NCBI GenBank assembly: GCA_022784805.1
Contig: JALFYG010000216.1
Location: forward strand, 1 to 34,989
DNA length: 34,989 nt
DNA from: Spirochaetales bacterium
GTDB taxonomy: Bacteria; Spirochaetota; Spirochaetia; Sphaerochaetales; Sphaerochaetaceae
Direction of reading: 5' to 3'
The position numbers were made by a program, and so were the translations under genes. Shown in pieces: positions 15,941 to 24,435 of this stretch (position 1 is its first letter; every line of letters starts with the position of its first letter). Below the pieces are notes generated by a model. That model was given only the letters and a program-made list of their open reading frames with translations, did not search any database and had not been told where the DNA came from.

Positions 15941-17104
15941 ATGAAGATTACCAATGTTCGTATTGTATTGAAAGATAGAGTAATAGATAGAGGAACTATT
16001 GTAGTTGAGAATGAGAGAATCACAGATATCAGGGAAGGGATAGAGAAAGATAGTGATATCGATTTAGGAGGAAAGTATCTTGCTCCTGGAATCGTTGATC
16101 TTCATACTCATGGCTCTGGTGGCTTTGATTTTATGGATGGAGAAGAGAGTGATATCCATGGAGCTGCACACTCCCTTGCTATTTTTGGAACAACCACTTG
16201 TCTTCCTACTACTCTTACTTCTTCTGATGAAGAACTTTTCGATTTCCTAGATAACCTCAAGTCTGCCCAGAAGAATAGGACAAACAATGAATGCAGGATG
16301 CCTGGAGCACACTTGGAGGGCCCATATTTCAATATGGACCAGAAGGGTGCCCAGGATCCAAAATACATTATTCCTCCTAGAAAAGAACACTATATGAAAG
16401 TCCTTAAAAAGGCTGATGGAGTGATTAAAAGATGGTCAGTTGCTCCAGAGCTTGAAGGAGCAATGGAGTTTATTAAGGACGTATCAAGTATGGGTATTGT
16501 TGTCTCAGGCGGCCACACCAAAGCAGACTTTGATACCGTAGGTAAAGCCGTAGAGAATGGCATGACCATGCTTACCCATTACTATAGTGCAATGTCCAGC
16601 ATGATCAAGAAAGGAAGCTGGAAGATTCTTGGAGTGACAGAAGCTGGCTTCTACTTTGATGAACTTACTGTTGAGCTTATCTCTGATGGCTGTCATATTC
16701 CAGAGAATCTCTTGAAGCTTATCTTTAAGCTTAAAGATAGAGAGCATATCATCGGAATATCAGACAGCATGAGAGGCGCAGGCTTTGAAAGTGGTGACAG
16801 TATTCTCGGGCCAAAGAATAATGGAACTCCGGTTGTGATAGAGGATGGAGTTGCAAAGCTCGCTGATAGATCCTGCTTCGCCGGCTCTATTGCTACAGGT
16901 ATAAGACTCGTGAAGACTCTATCAACTCTTGCAGGACTCGATATGCCATCAGTCTTTAAGACTGTTTCTTATAACCCAGCTAGAATTATCGGGGAAGAAA
17001 AGGAAATAGGAAGCATAGAAAAAGGAAAGATGGCAGACTTTATCGTCTTTGATGACAACTATTCTTTGGACAGTGTCTACATTTCGGGGGAAAAAGTAAG
17101 ATAA
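15941..17104 (+). CDS. nagA: N-acetylglucosamine-6-phosphate deacetylase
   Basis: NagA removes acetate from GlcNAc-6-phosphate, feeding amino sugars into glycolysis or wall synthesis. This is an amidohydrolase-fold protein of 387 residues with the expected metal and substrate sites: DLHTHG (His55, His57), HLEGPYF (Glu126), GGHTKADF (His192), LTHYYSAMS (His213) and the catalytic Asp275 in ISDSMRGAG. AAAAGGAGAA precedes the ATG at 15941; a TTG at 15917 would include the ribosome site in the coding region and is rejected. It stands alone, with no nagB next to it; the YhcH-family protein in the following operon may belong to the same metabolism. Confidence 0.92.
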   Translation: MKITNVRIVLKDRVIDRGTIVVENERITDIREGIEKDSDIDLGGKYLAPGIVDLHTHGSGGFDFMDGEESDIHGAAHSLAIFGTTTCLPTTLTSSDEELFDFLDNLKSAQKNRTNNECRMPGAHLEGPYFNMDQKGAQDPKYIIPPRKEHYMKVLKKADGVIKRWSVAPELEGAMEFIKDVSSMGIVVSGGHTKADFDTVGKAVENGMTMLTHYYSAMSSMIKKGSWKILGVTEAGFYFDELTVELISDGCHIPENLLKLIFKLKDREHIIGISDSMRGAGFESGDSILGPKNNGTPVVIEDGVAKLADRSCFAGSIATGIRLVKTLSTLAGLDMPSVFKTVSYNPARIIGEEKEIGSIEKGKMADFIVFDDNYSLDSVYISGEKVR

Positions 17105-17117
17105 AAGGCTCTTTCTT

Positions 17118-17188
17118 CCCCCCAAGCGGGTGGATTATTTGCCATAATAGGAGAATTCTAATATTCTATAACCACCTTTTGGGGGCGT
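17118..17188 (+). promoter_or_regulatory. Long-range RNA pairing that would hide the ribosome site of the 17189 gene
   Basis: CCCCCCAA (17118-17125) with GGTGG beyond it can pair with CCACC and TTGGGGG (17172-17185). The latter GGGGG is the ribosome site placed just before the ATG at 17189. The enclosed 35 or so bases are AT-rich. Confidence 0.5.
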
Positions 17189-18349
17189 ATGTTGTCGAAA
17201 AAGAGATTTGCTATTTTCATAGTAGTTCTGATATTTGTAATTGGAACGGTGTTTTCTGCAGAAGATACATTTAAAGAGTCTTTCGGTTCTACAAGTACTG
17301 GACTAAGAAATATAGGAGAGGGAGTCTTTCCTTTCTTTGTCTCTTGGTCCAAGACTAGAGATATAACTATCCTTAATGAAGATGAGTATGACAAGGCTCA
17401 TCTTCAGTTCTCTTTTACTCCTTCTGTAACAAGAGACAGGGACTATGGATATGATCCAGTGACTGGAACTCCAACTTGGGTTGCATCTTCTTCCTCTGAA
17501 CAAGCTTCTAACTATCGTTATTACTTCAAGCCTTCTGCTTCTATTTCAGCGTCTTTATCACAGAAGTTTGAGTATTGGACGCTAAAAGGAACTCTATCCA
17601 CAAGATACTCCCACTTGATGCAGGATTTGACTAACGGAGTTCCAGGAGATAAGTATCTTTACTTTGTTAATAGTGATGGAACTCTAAAGTATAATGATAA
17701 AGACGCTATCAGCGCTTATCCATGGCTCTATGGCAATAGAAATAACTTCACAGCAAATATCGGGGTGAACTTATCTCGTTCTTATAAAGTCGAAGGCTTA
17801 GATAGCATGAATGTTTCCGTTGGATTTGAGATGGGACCATGGTGGTTCTTAAACTTTATTTCAAATGGCAACAGACTTAGTGACTACTATAAGATCAGTG
17901 GAACAGCAAGCCAGAGTGTTAAGATCAAGGACACTACCCAGTCTATTAATCTCAGATGGCTTAGTATTACTGCATCCCACTCCAATACTCTCTCTTATAC
18001 CTTCGGTAAGATTGTTCCTAAGGAGAAGTTGAACTCAAATAGACTTAAAGGATTATTCTCTGATTCTATCTCCATTAGCTTTGCTGGCCCTCAGCTCTAT
18101 GACTCGTCAACATCTGTCTCAGCATCAGTTACATACAATAACTATCTTTATTTTGGCCAGGTGGCCAATATGAAGAATAGTGGTTTCTATCTTTCATATG
18201 AATCCAATGTTTCTGTTTCCGGTTATCTTAACCTCTTTGGTATTGTGTCTTTCTCTGTTTCGGGAACAAGATACCTTGCCAAAGGTGTTTCATCGACAAG
18301 TTCCCTCTGGAGTGCCAGCGGTGAAGTCTACATGAGTTTTAATTTCTAG
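17189..18349 (+). CDS. Exported outer-membrane beta-barrel-like protein
   Basis: A 386-residue protein with signal MLSKKRFAIFIVVLIFVIGTVFSA. The mature part is a series of alternating strands with many Ser, Tyr and Trp residues (ASISASLSQKFEYWTLKGTL, SVSGYLNLFGIVSFSVSG) and ends in EVYMSFNF, with a terminal Phe as in outer-membrane barrels. It is the first gene of a five-gene operon running to 21267. No named family was recognised. Translation is possibly controlled by the leader pairing at 17118-17185. Confidence 0.62.
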   Translation: MLSKKRFAIFIVVLIFVIGTVFSAEDTFKESFGSTSTGLRNIGEGVFPFFVSWSKTRDITILNEDEYDKAHLQFSFTPSVTRDRDYGYDPVTGTPTWVASSSSEQASNYRYYFKPSASISASLSQKFEYWTLKGTLSTRYSHLMQDLTNGVPGDKYLYFVNSDGTLKYNDKDAISAYPWLYGNRNNFTANIGVNLSRSYKVEGLDSMNVSVGFEMGPWWFLNFISNGNRLSDYYKISGTASQSVKIKDTTQSINLRWLSITASHSNTLSYTFGKIVPKEKLNSNRLKGLFSDSISISFAGPQLYDSSTSVSASVTYNNYLYFGQVANMKNSGFYLSYESNVSVSGYLNLFGIVSFSVSGTRYLAKGVSSTSSLWSASGEVYMSFNF

Positions 18350-18359
18350 GAGGAGAAGA

Positions 18360-19559
18360 ATGAAGAATATTAAAAAAGCATTACTTATAGTTCTTATCCT
18401 CTTAGTGCAGGTTTCCCTGTATGCTGTATCATTCTCTTCCTCGATACTATCTGTATCCAGTGATGCCCACTTATTCTCCTGTGAGGGAAACGGAGGCTTC
18501 TTTGGAGGGTTCTTCCCATTGGAGGCTGAGTATAGATATAAGACAGCGCTTCCTGCAGTGTTGAAAGATAATGGTTTTTCTTTAAACCTCGATTTCAACT
18601 CAGGAATAAAAGAAAGACTCTTAAAGGTTAATCCAGAGACAGGAGAGGTTCTCTCTGAGGGAGAGAGAGCATCCTCATTGTATCAAATCCACTATGTTTA
18701 CTTTGATATTGATTTCTCCAAGGCAATAATCAGTGAGCCATATTTGGATGAAGATATTCTTTCTGTTCATCTCTCTATCTATGGTGACTATGAGAACGCT
18801 TATGAGAGTTTTACTTGGCTCGATAATCCAGTTAATACAGATGGAGTCTTCCTTAATTACTTACAAGGTACTCATTCTTTCGAAGACAAATACAGCTCTT
18901 ATAAGTATGTTCCTGAAGTAAAAGGAAAGAGAATGATGGCTCATACAGGATTCGGGCTCTCTGCTGTCTTTAATTGGAAAGAAGAGACAGAGATGACCAA
19001 AGATGGCTTATGGGGAAGCGCAGTAATCAAGTATATGCCATCTTGGATGCCATTCCATGATAATTTTGATTCCAACTACGTTGCTCTCTATCTTAACGCT
19101 GGAGCAGCCTTTACACTTTTAGAGATGAGCCAGATGTCATTTGGTCCTACAACAGGCTTAGATGCTCTCAGCGTCTATATAGAGACTGAGTTTGATGCAA
19201 TCGGAGCTTGGGGTAATGATATTCCTCAATATGCTGTGGAGAGAAGGGTATGGAACACAGATGTTCCTTCTTCCCATATCATTGTGGCTAACACTACGTC
19301 TCTGGTAATAAATGGCTTCCAGATAAAGAAGGATCTTTATCCAACTATCACCATCTTCAACGATATGGCGTTTGCCTTTGGCGGTGGAATAAATGGAACA
19401 GAAGGTGGAAACGGCTTTGTTGGAAGCATTGGCGCTAGATTAGACTTCAATATCTTCTCCATGTTCTCTCTCTATGGAGAAGTGGGATTTGTATATAAAG
19501 ATCTCTACAATAGAAATCCAGGACTACGTTATGCACTGGGCACAAAGGTGAGGGTGTGA
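18360..19559 (+). CDS. Exported outer-membrane protein-like
   Basis: A 399-residue protein with signal MKNIKKALLIVLILLVQVSLYA. It is rich in aromatic-alternating strands (YVALYLNAGAAFTLL, LYGEVGFVYKDLY) and ends in YALGTKVRV. It has an AGGAGGAGAAG ribosome site, 10 bases after the previous stop, and the next gene begins one base after its own stop. It is probably a barrel or barrel-associated protein; no family was recognised. Confidence 0.6.
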   Translation: MKNIKKALLIVLILLVQVSLYAVSFSSSILSVSSDAHLFSCEGNGGFFGGFFPLEAEYRYKTALPAVLKDNGFSLNLDFNSGIKERLLKVNPETGEVLSEGERASSLYQIHYVYFDIDFSKAIISEPYLDEDILSVHLSIYGDYENAYESFTWLDNPVNTDGVFLNYLQGTHSFEDKYSSYKYVPEVKGKRMMAHTGFGLSAVFNWKEETEMTKDGLWGSAVIKYMPSWMPFHDNFDSNYVALYLNAGAAFTLLEMSQMSFGPTTGLDALSVYIETEFDAIGAWGNDIPQYAVERRVWNTDVPSSHIIVANTTSLVINGFQIKKDLYPTITIFNDMAFAFGGGINGTEGGNGFVGSIGARLDFNIFSMFSLYGEVGFVYKDLYNRNPGLRYALGTKVRV

Positions 19560-19560
19560 T

Positions 19561-20181
19561 ATGAAAAAAATAATTACTGTTATTCTTATACTTTCTATTT
19601 CTTTCTCAATCTTTGCTGCCAATAACGCTCAGAACTATGACACTATTTCCCTGTATCTTCACTCCACGATAGGAGTGGATGCCATTACAAACTCTCTTAC
19701 TATCCCTAAGAAGAGTAATAGTGCCAATAGAGAAGGTGTTATTCTCAAGGTAGGCATGGATGCCTATAAGAACGAGGATCTTGGATCCAAGTTTGGTGCT
19801 ACTGCTGGACTAACATTAGATGTTCCATTCAGAAGCGCTGACGCAGAGAATGGGTTATCTCTTGGAAGGAAGCCTTATATCGGGCTCTCTGGCGGTATTA
19901 TATTCCGCTCCCGCCCTTGGGATTATATAGATATATCGTTTGCTGCCAAAGGCGTGATCTCCACTTATGATTACGAAGCAATATCTCTTGGCTTGGCCCT
20001 TGAGCCAAGTGCAGATCTTTACTTCGATGATTATATCTACTTAAAGATATCTCTCTTGTACTCATCAGAGTTTGTGAAGTTCCCATTTAAGGGTGATTAC
20101 TTCATAGGAAGAAAAGATCTGCCATCTATGTTCTCTGTAACAGTGGGAGCAGGATACGCCTTTGGAGGTTACTCCAGATGA
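19561..20181 (+). CDS. Small exported beta-barrel-like protein
   Basis: A 206-residue protein with signal MKKIITVILILSISFSIFA. It has glycine-rich strands (GLSGGIIFRSRPW, LGLALEPSADLYF) and ends in VGAGYAFGGYSR. Its stop overlaps the next start (ATGA), so the two are coupled. It resembles small eight-stranded porin-like proteins in pattern only. Confidence 0.6.
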   Translation: MKKIITVILILSISFSIFAANNAQNYDTISLYLHSTIGVDAITNSLTIPKKSNSANREGVILKVGMDAYKNEDLGSKFGATAGLTLDVPFRSADAENGLSLGRKPYIGLSGGIIFRSRPWDYIDISFAAKGVISTYDYEAISLGLALEPSADLYFDDYIYLKISLLYSSEFVKFPFKGDYFIGRKDLPSMFSVTVGAGYAFGGYSR

Positions 20182-20885
20182 AGAAGCGTGTTGTTGTTCT
20201 AGTGATAGTTATCTTCTCTATATTATCTCTTTCTGCTCGTCCTCAGTTCTTCTTTGGAGGAGGAGTAGAGTGGGGTAAGTTTTACTTGGGAGAGGAAGAG
20301 AAAGCTCTTCTTAACGGTAATTCTCGTTATAAATCAGATGCGACTGGCACCTCTTATATCTCAGGCTTTGTACCGACTATCGAAGCTACATTTATTCCTG
20401 TGGCTGATATAGGACTGGGAGTGACAGGATGCTTTGGATATGGCGGAGTTATGGGCTTTTATGATGGAGATACCCTCTACTCCTCTTCTGATAAATACTA
20501 CAGCCTCCTTACAGACAGCATCATAGATGCTTCCATAGGGCTGAGGTATATGACTGTCATGGCAAAGGAAAGATATCTATCTTTCAATGCCTATGCTCTT
20601 TATAACTTCAGACGCTATCATCTCTGTAATGGTGATGCCCTTGCTGAATATGGTAAGAAGGAAAAGGGTACTTATGATAACTTCAACCAGCACTCTATTT
20701 CTCTTGGAATAGGCTTGATGGAAAGATATGATGCCTACTATTTCAGAATTGACTTGGGAGCCGTGAAGCCATTAGATTTCTCTAATGGACTAGAAGGTTT
20801 AAAGAACAATGGCTGGAGAATGAGTATGAGTGCTACCTTCGGAGTAGTTTTTACTATTCTTAATGAAAATGAGTTTATGAGGTAA
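20178..20885 (+). CDS. Small exported beta-barrel-like protein
   Basis: A 235-residue protein with signal MKKRVVVLVIVIFSILSLSA. The mature part has a glycine-rich strand pattern (PQFFFGGGVEWGKFY, GLGVTGCFGYGGVMGFY, SLGIGLMERYDAYYF). It overlaps the gene upstream by four bases and is followed after 4 bases by the YhcH-family gene. No named family was recognised. Confidence 0.6.
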   Translation: MKKRVVVLVIVIFSILSLSARPQFFFGGGVEWGKFYLGEEEKALLNGNSRYKSDATGTSYISGFVPTIEATFIPVADIGLGVTGCFGYGGVMGFYDGDTLYSSSDKYYSLLTDSIIDASIGLRYMTVMAKERYLSFNAYALYNFRRYHLCNGDALAEYGKKEKGTYDNFNQHSISLGIGLMERYDAYYFRIDLGAVKPLDFSNGLEGLKNNGWRMSMSATFGVVFTILNENEFMR

Positions 20886-20889
20886 GAAA

Positions 20890-21267
20890 GTGCTTGTCTT
20901 TGATGTACTTGATCAACTTGAAACATATACTTCTGTCATCCCTCATATGGATGATGTCATCTCTGTAATGGATCACTCCAAGCCATATGACGATGATATC
21001 GGGGAATATAAATGTAGAGAGAAGGGTGAGACATACTATAGAGTCTCAGCTCATCTCTCTAGTGAGAAAGGTTTCCCTGGAGAGACATTCCCTTCTCATA
21101 CTGTTCTTGAAATAGTATTGGAAGGAGAAGAGATGATATCACTAGATGGAGCTGTATTTAAGCTTTCTCCTGGAAGATTTCTTGCATACTCTGGTGACAG
21201 TGAGATAAAAAGAGGCGTTATGTGCTCAACTCCTGTGGCCTTTAAGACTGTAAGGTTTATTCTGTAG
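20890..21267 (+). CDS. YhcH/YjgK/YiaL family protein
   Basis: A 125-residue cytosolic protein of the YhcH/EbgC-type cupin family. Family traits include Y-Y-R near KGETYYRVSAHLSSEKG, SHTVLEIVLEGEEMI and LSPGRFLAYSGDSE. Members are linked to sialic acid, N-acetyl sugar and other sugar catabolism and to biofilm growth, with uncertain chemistry. The GTG start follows GAGGT at the end of the previous gene. Its position at the end of an operon of barrel proteins, near nagA, suggests a link between sugar uptake and metabolism; this is inference. Confidence 0.75.
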   Translation: MLVFDVLDQLETYTSVIPHMDDVISVMDHSKPYDDDIGEYKCREKGETYYRVSAHLSSEKGFPGETFPSHTVLEIVLEGEEMISLDGAVFKLSPGRFLAYSGDSEIKRGVMCSTPVAFKTVRFIL

Positions 21268-21306
21268 GTTTTCTATTCTTAATAGATAGATTGTTAATGA
21301 ATTCTG

Positions 21307-21347
21307 ATTGGACTCTATAGTATGACCTATGGAGTTCAATGCTTTTT
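21307..21347 (+). terminator. Rho-independent terminator
   Basis: ATTGGACTCTATAG (21307-21320) pairs with CTATGGAGTTCAAT (21327-21340) through two G-U pairs, followed by GCTTTTT. It ends the 17189-21267 operon. Confidence 0.88.
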
Positions 21348-21471
21348 GTCTGCTAGCAAGAAATATTTCTACATTTGAATCTACTACTTAATAGATAGTC
21401 TTTTGACAACTTGTAAAGCAGACGTCTTATTCTTGGTAATATTTCTTCGTAAATATAATTGAATGTTGTAA

Positions 21472-21515
21472 ATTTGACGAAAAAATCGTCAAATACTTTA
21501 AAAATCCTGTATAAT
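21472..21515 (+). promoter_or_regulatory. Palindromic operator and -10 box before the ATPase/RloB/Panacea operon
   Basis: The perfect inverted repeat ATTTGACGA (21472-21480) and TCGTCAAAT (21486-21494) has an AAAAA spacer. TATAAT lies at 21510-21515, so the right half covers the expected -35 position. This is the layout of a repressor site. The transcript would have a leader of about 80 bases. Confidence 0.65.
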
Positions 21516-21601
21516 AGCTTATATTAAGAATAGTAATTAAGAGATTTGTCGTTTTATCGATTTATTATGTATATATCTTATATATATGTTTTGGAGGTTG
21601 C

Positions 21602-22951
21602 ATGATAACAAAATTCACTGTTGAGAATTTTAAGTCTTTTGATTCATCTGCTGAATTGAATTTGGTTTCGTCTTCAAAAATACGAGTTAAGCCTGACCAT
21701 CGTATTGCTGTTACAAAGAATATAAAGGTTTTAAAAAATGCTGTCATATATGGAGCAAATGCATCTGGAAAGAGCAATCTGATTGATGCTGTTTCATTCT
21801 TTGTGGACGTTGTCTACAATGGCCTGCCTATAGATCCGTCAAGGCTTTATTGCCGAAATAAAGATGGTAATGAAAACAGAGATAGTGTATTCGAAATTCA
21901 AATTGAGATAGAAGGTAAATTCTATGCCTATGGTTTTAGCACCATCCTAAATGAAAGAAAAATTACAGGTGAATGGTTGTATCAGCTTAATCTAAGCGGA
22001 AATGGAACTTGTATCTTTGAGAGAGAAATGGAAAAGAAACCCAAACTTGGAAAGGGAATAGATCTTTCTGTTGAAGAGAAGGGCAGGTTCGATACTTATT
22101 CTTCGGATTTTGAAAACAATACGACGTCACTGTTTCTCAGTGAAATGAATAGAGGTAAAAAGCTAAGTAATGGGTTTGATGCATTTAATACAATTTACAA
22201 GGCAATAACTGATGGTATTGTTATAATTACTCCTCATTCTAAATTTTTAAACTTCCAGCAATACCATAATATGGATTCTCTTCCAGATATCACCAACTTG
22301 ATTAAGACTTTCGATACTGGTGTAAGTGATATACGAATAAAAGAAATTGATGAGAATGAGCTTAAGAGAATGCTTCCTACTCAAGTACTGAAGTCAATTA
22401 ACGAAAAATTAGTTAGATTTAGAAAAGACTTCCCTTCGCTTCCAGCCAAGATATCAGGACGAGCAGATAAAGCTTTCTTTTGTGTTGAAATGAATTTGTC
22501 CGGAGGAATAAACGCTAAAACAATAAAAATGACACATGGTAATTCAATGTGTGATTTTTGTTTTGATGAAGAATCAGATGGAACAATCAGACTATTTGAC
22601 CTAATTGATATTCTTTTAAAGAAATCAGATGATACAGTGTTCTTTGTTGATGAGCTGGAAAGAAGTCTCCACCCTAAGATGACTGAGCATTTCTTACAGT
22701 TGTTTAATGAATTGCACTTTAAAGAAAAAGTTCAGTTAGTTTTCACAACACATGAATCAATGATTATGGATCAAGATATCTTTAGGAGAGATGAGATTTG
22801 GTTTGTTGAACGAGACAATGATAATAACAGCACTTTATATCCTTTAGACAGATTTAAAGAAAGGTATGATAAAAAACTCAGCAAGGCATATCTTGAAGGA
22901 AGATATGGAGCTGTTCCTGTTTTTAAAAAGTTTGCTTACGAGGAAGAATAA
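21602..22951 (+). CDS. AAA15/AAA21 family ATPase, RloA-type
   Basis: A 449-residue ABC-type ATPase of the AAA15/AAA21 (OLD-like) clan: Walker A YGANASGKSN (51-59), signature-like ESDGTIRL (324-331), Walker B VFFVDELE (near 346-353), switch His384 in FTTHES, and the end motif RYGAVP. Such ATPases sense phage or DNA states and license a partner nuclease in systems such as RloA/RloB-type pairs and PARIS. GGAGG lies six bases before the ATG. The stop overlaps the next start (TAATG), so it is coupled to the RloB-family gene. The defence role is inferred from family and partner, not shown. Confidence 0.85.
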   Translation: MITKFTVENFKSFDSSAELNLVSSSKIRVKPDHRIAVTKNIKVLKNAVIYGANASGKSNLIDAVSFFVDVVYNGLPIDPSRLYCRNKDGNENRDSVFEIQIEIEGKFYAYGFSTILNERKITGEWLYQLNLSGNGTCIFEREMEKKPKLGKGIDLSVEEKGRFDTYSSDFENNTTSLFLSEMNRGKKLSNGFDAFNTIYKAITDGIVIITPHSKFLNFQQYHNMDSLPDITNLIKTFDTGVSDIRIKEIDENELKRMLPTQVLKSINEKLVRFRKDFPSLPAKISGRADKAFFCVEMNLSGGINAKTIKMTHGNSMCDFCFDEESDGTIRLFDLIDILLKKSDDTVFFVDELERSLHPKMTEHFLQLFNELHFKEKVQLVFTTHESMIMDQDIFRRDEIWFVERDNDNNSTLYPLDRFKERYDKKLSKAYLEGRYGAVPVFKKFAYEEE

Positions 22952-23651
22952 TGTCCGGAATTAGATGCTATACAAATTGGAATAAACGTTCTGCTGATAT
23001 TAATCCAAAGATTGAGCCTTTTAGAAAGTATATTTTGTATGTGAAGGTCAGAATACAGAAAGATGGTATTTCACTAGATTGATAGATCTGAAAAAAGAAC
23101 TTGGTATTCATCCAATGATTGATGTTCAGTTGATGGAAAAACCAGAAGGAGAAGAAAAAAATTCTCATCCAAAGAGGTTAATCGATTTTGCTAATAGACT
23201 CAAAGCTGATTCTACTCTGAGATTTGATCATAAGCATGATAAAATCACCATTGTGTTTGATGTCGATGTATTCAAGAGAGGAAACAAAGGGGAGCAGTAT
23301 AAAAAACTGATAGAAGAGAAAGGCGAAAACATATTTGCTGTTACCAACCCAAGTTTTGAACTATTCTTGCTTTTGCATTATGAAGACGTATTTAAGAAAC
23401 ATATCAAACCTTATGAGAACGAAATAATAGCAAACAAAAAGAAATCAAAGAGGAGATTTATTGATAGGCATTTTTCTTCTATTAGTAAAATAAATCCTAA
23501 AGAAAACCCCAGGGTAGGTGATTTGGTGGAAAACATTCAAACAGCAATAAAAGAAGAATCAAATATAAATCAAAATATTGATCTCGCTTTGAATGCAATT
23601 ACCAGTAACGTAGGTAAAGTAATAAACGACATCATTTCAGAAACGGTCTGA
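22951..23651 (+). pseudogene. RloB-family protein, frameshifted
   Basis: The ATG at 22951 opens a frame that reads MSGIRCYTNWNK and continues to KIEPFRK, then runs to a TGA near 23080. The rest of the protein continues in another frame. Restoring one base in the GAAAG run at 23024-23028 joins PFRK to VYFVCEGQNTERWYF, the expected N-terminal motif of RloB (CEG-x-x-TE), and then to the long frame ending at 23651. The C-terminal part has ITIVFDVDVF and NPSFELFLLLHYED, typical of RloB and its TOPRIM-like core. The restored product would be about 235 residues, normal for the family. No classical slippery heptamer is seen, so this is a broken gene, a sequencing error, or less likely programmed shifting. 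Confidence 0.75.
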
Positions 23652-23681
23652 AATGGTATAGATTTGGAGTAAAGACATAAA

Positions 23682-24239
23682 ATGATATCGTTCATTTTCG
23701 ACGAGAAACAGGCAACTGAAGCGATGGTGTTCCTCCTAAGTTTAAATGGAGGCAATATGAGTTGCATGAAAGTCATAAAGATGCTTTATCTTGCTGATAG
23801 ATATTCAATGTCCAATGGACATGACTCAATAACGACTGACTCGTACATATCCTTGCCTGATGGACCTGCTCCATCCAATATACTTGATTGTATAAGATGG
23901 AACTCAGGAGTAGAGTGGAAGAAACACATAAGAACCAATGGGAATCTAGTCGAGATATCTTATCCAATAAAACACTACGAAAAGCTCTCTAGATATTACA
24001 TGGAAACATTGAGTAATGTGTATGAAAGATTCAAGGACTATAATCTAGAAGAACTAGAAAGCTGCTGTCGCAGCCTTGGCGAATGGAAGAATCCTCATGG
24101 TTCTTCGATGCCGATTTCAATCGAATCAATTATTGAGAACTCTGTGAGTAAAGATAAGAGAGCTGACGTCTTGGATGAACTTGAAGAGTGCTCTTTTGTG
24201 CAGCAATCAAATTTAAAGATTGAGATGCGAACCATCTAG
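23682..24239 (+). CDS. Panacea (SocA-like, DUF4065) domain protein
   Basis: A 185-residue protein with the Panacea core at about residues 27-70: MKVIKMLYLADRYSM, then ITTDSYISLPDGPAPSNILD. This domain is the antitoxin part of many toxin-antitoxin pairs (SocA, PanA) and can neutralise very different toxins. It lies 30 bases after the RloB stop on the same strand and before a terminator, so it is the third gene of the operon. The natural reading is that it guards against the RloB/ATPase effector or an unseen toxin; that is inference. The ribosome site GGAG is rather far (about 11 bases) from the ATG. Confidence 0.78.
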   Translation: MISFIFDEKQATEAMVFLLSLNGGNMSCMKVIKMLYLADRYSMSNGHDSITTDSYISLPDGPAPSNILDCIRWNSGVEWKKHIRTNGNLVEISYPIKHYEKLSRYYMETLSNVYERFKDYNLEELESCCRSLGEWKNPHGSSMPISIESIIENSVSKDKRADVLDELEECSFVQQSNLKIEMRTI

Positions 24240-24279
24240 AAAAGTGTCATGACTTTTTTATTGAACTACTAGCATAAAA

Positions 24280-24318
24280 AATCCCGCCACAACCACAATT
24301 AGAGCGGGATTTCCATTC
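24280..24318 (+). terminator. Rho-independent terminator
   Basis: AAATCCCGC (24280-24288) pairs perfectly with GCGGGATTT (24305-24313), preceded by an A run. It closes the Panacea operon. The T tract after it is short. Confidence 0.75.
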
Positions 24319-24435
24319 TAACAGGTAACACCGTCTATCGACAGTGCCCTTATATGCTAAGCATAAATCCAATAACTTTCTCTATAAATACTTACCTTTG
24401 GCTTCGAGTATAATCTCTTTGTTTGGTGAGATACT
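24319..24435. other. Intergenic stretch without a gene
   Basis: No coding frame or RNA gene was recognised. It contains a small palindrome, TATGC-TAA-GCATA, near 24353-24365 and joins directly to the decayed ATPase fragment. Confidence 0.5.

Larger units (their letters stand above)
21273..21533. repeat. Intergenic stretch bracketed by 12-bp inverted repeats
   Basis: CTATTCTTAATA (21273-21284) and TATTAAGAATAG (21522-21533) are perfect inverted copies 261 bases apart end to end. A second 12-base repeat, CTTAATAGATAG, occurs directly at 21278-21289 and 21387-21398. The interval holds the operon terminator and the operator of the next operon and has no gene. Confidence 0.4.

Noticed and set aside
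23024..23028. Programmed ribosomal frameshift in the RloB gene
   Set aside because: The run is only three A and no X-XXY-YYZ heptamer or obvious downstream structure was seen, so a plain frameshift is favoured.
24319..24435. Possible tRNA or small RNA near the defence-like operon
   Set aside because: No cloverleaf, no TTCRA loop and no acceptor stem were found; the small palindrome is too short to support an RNA gene.
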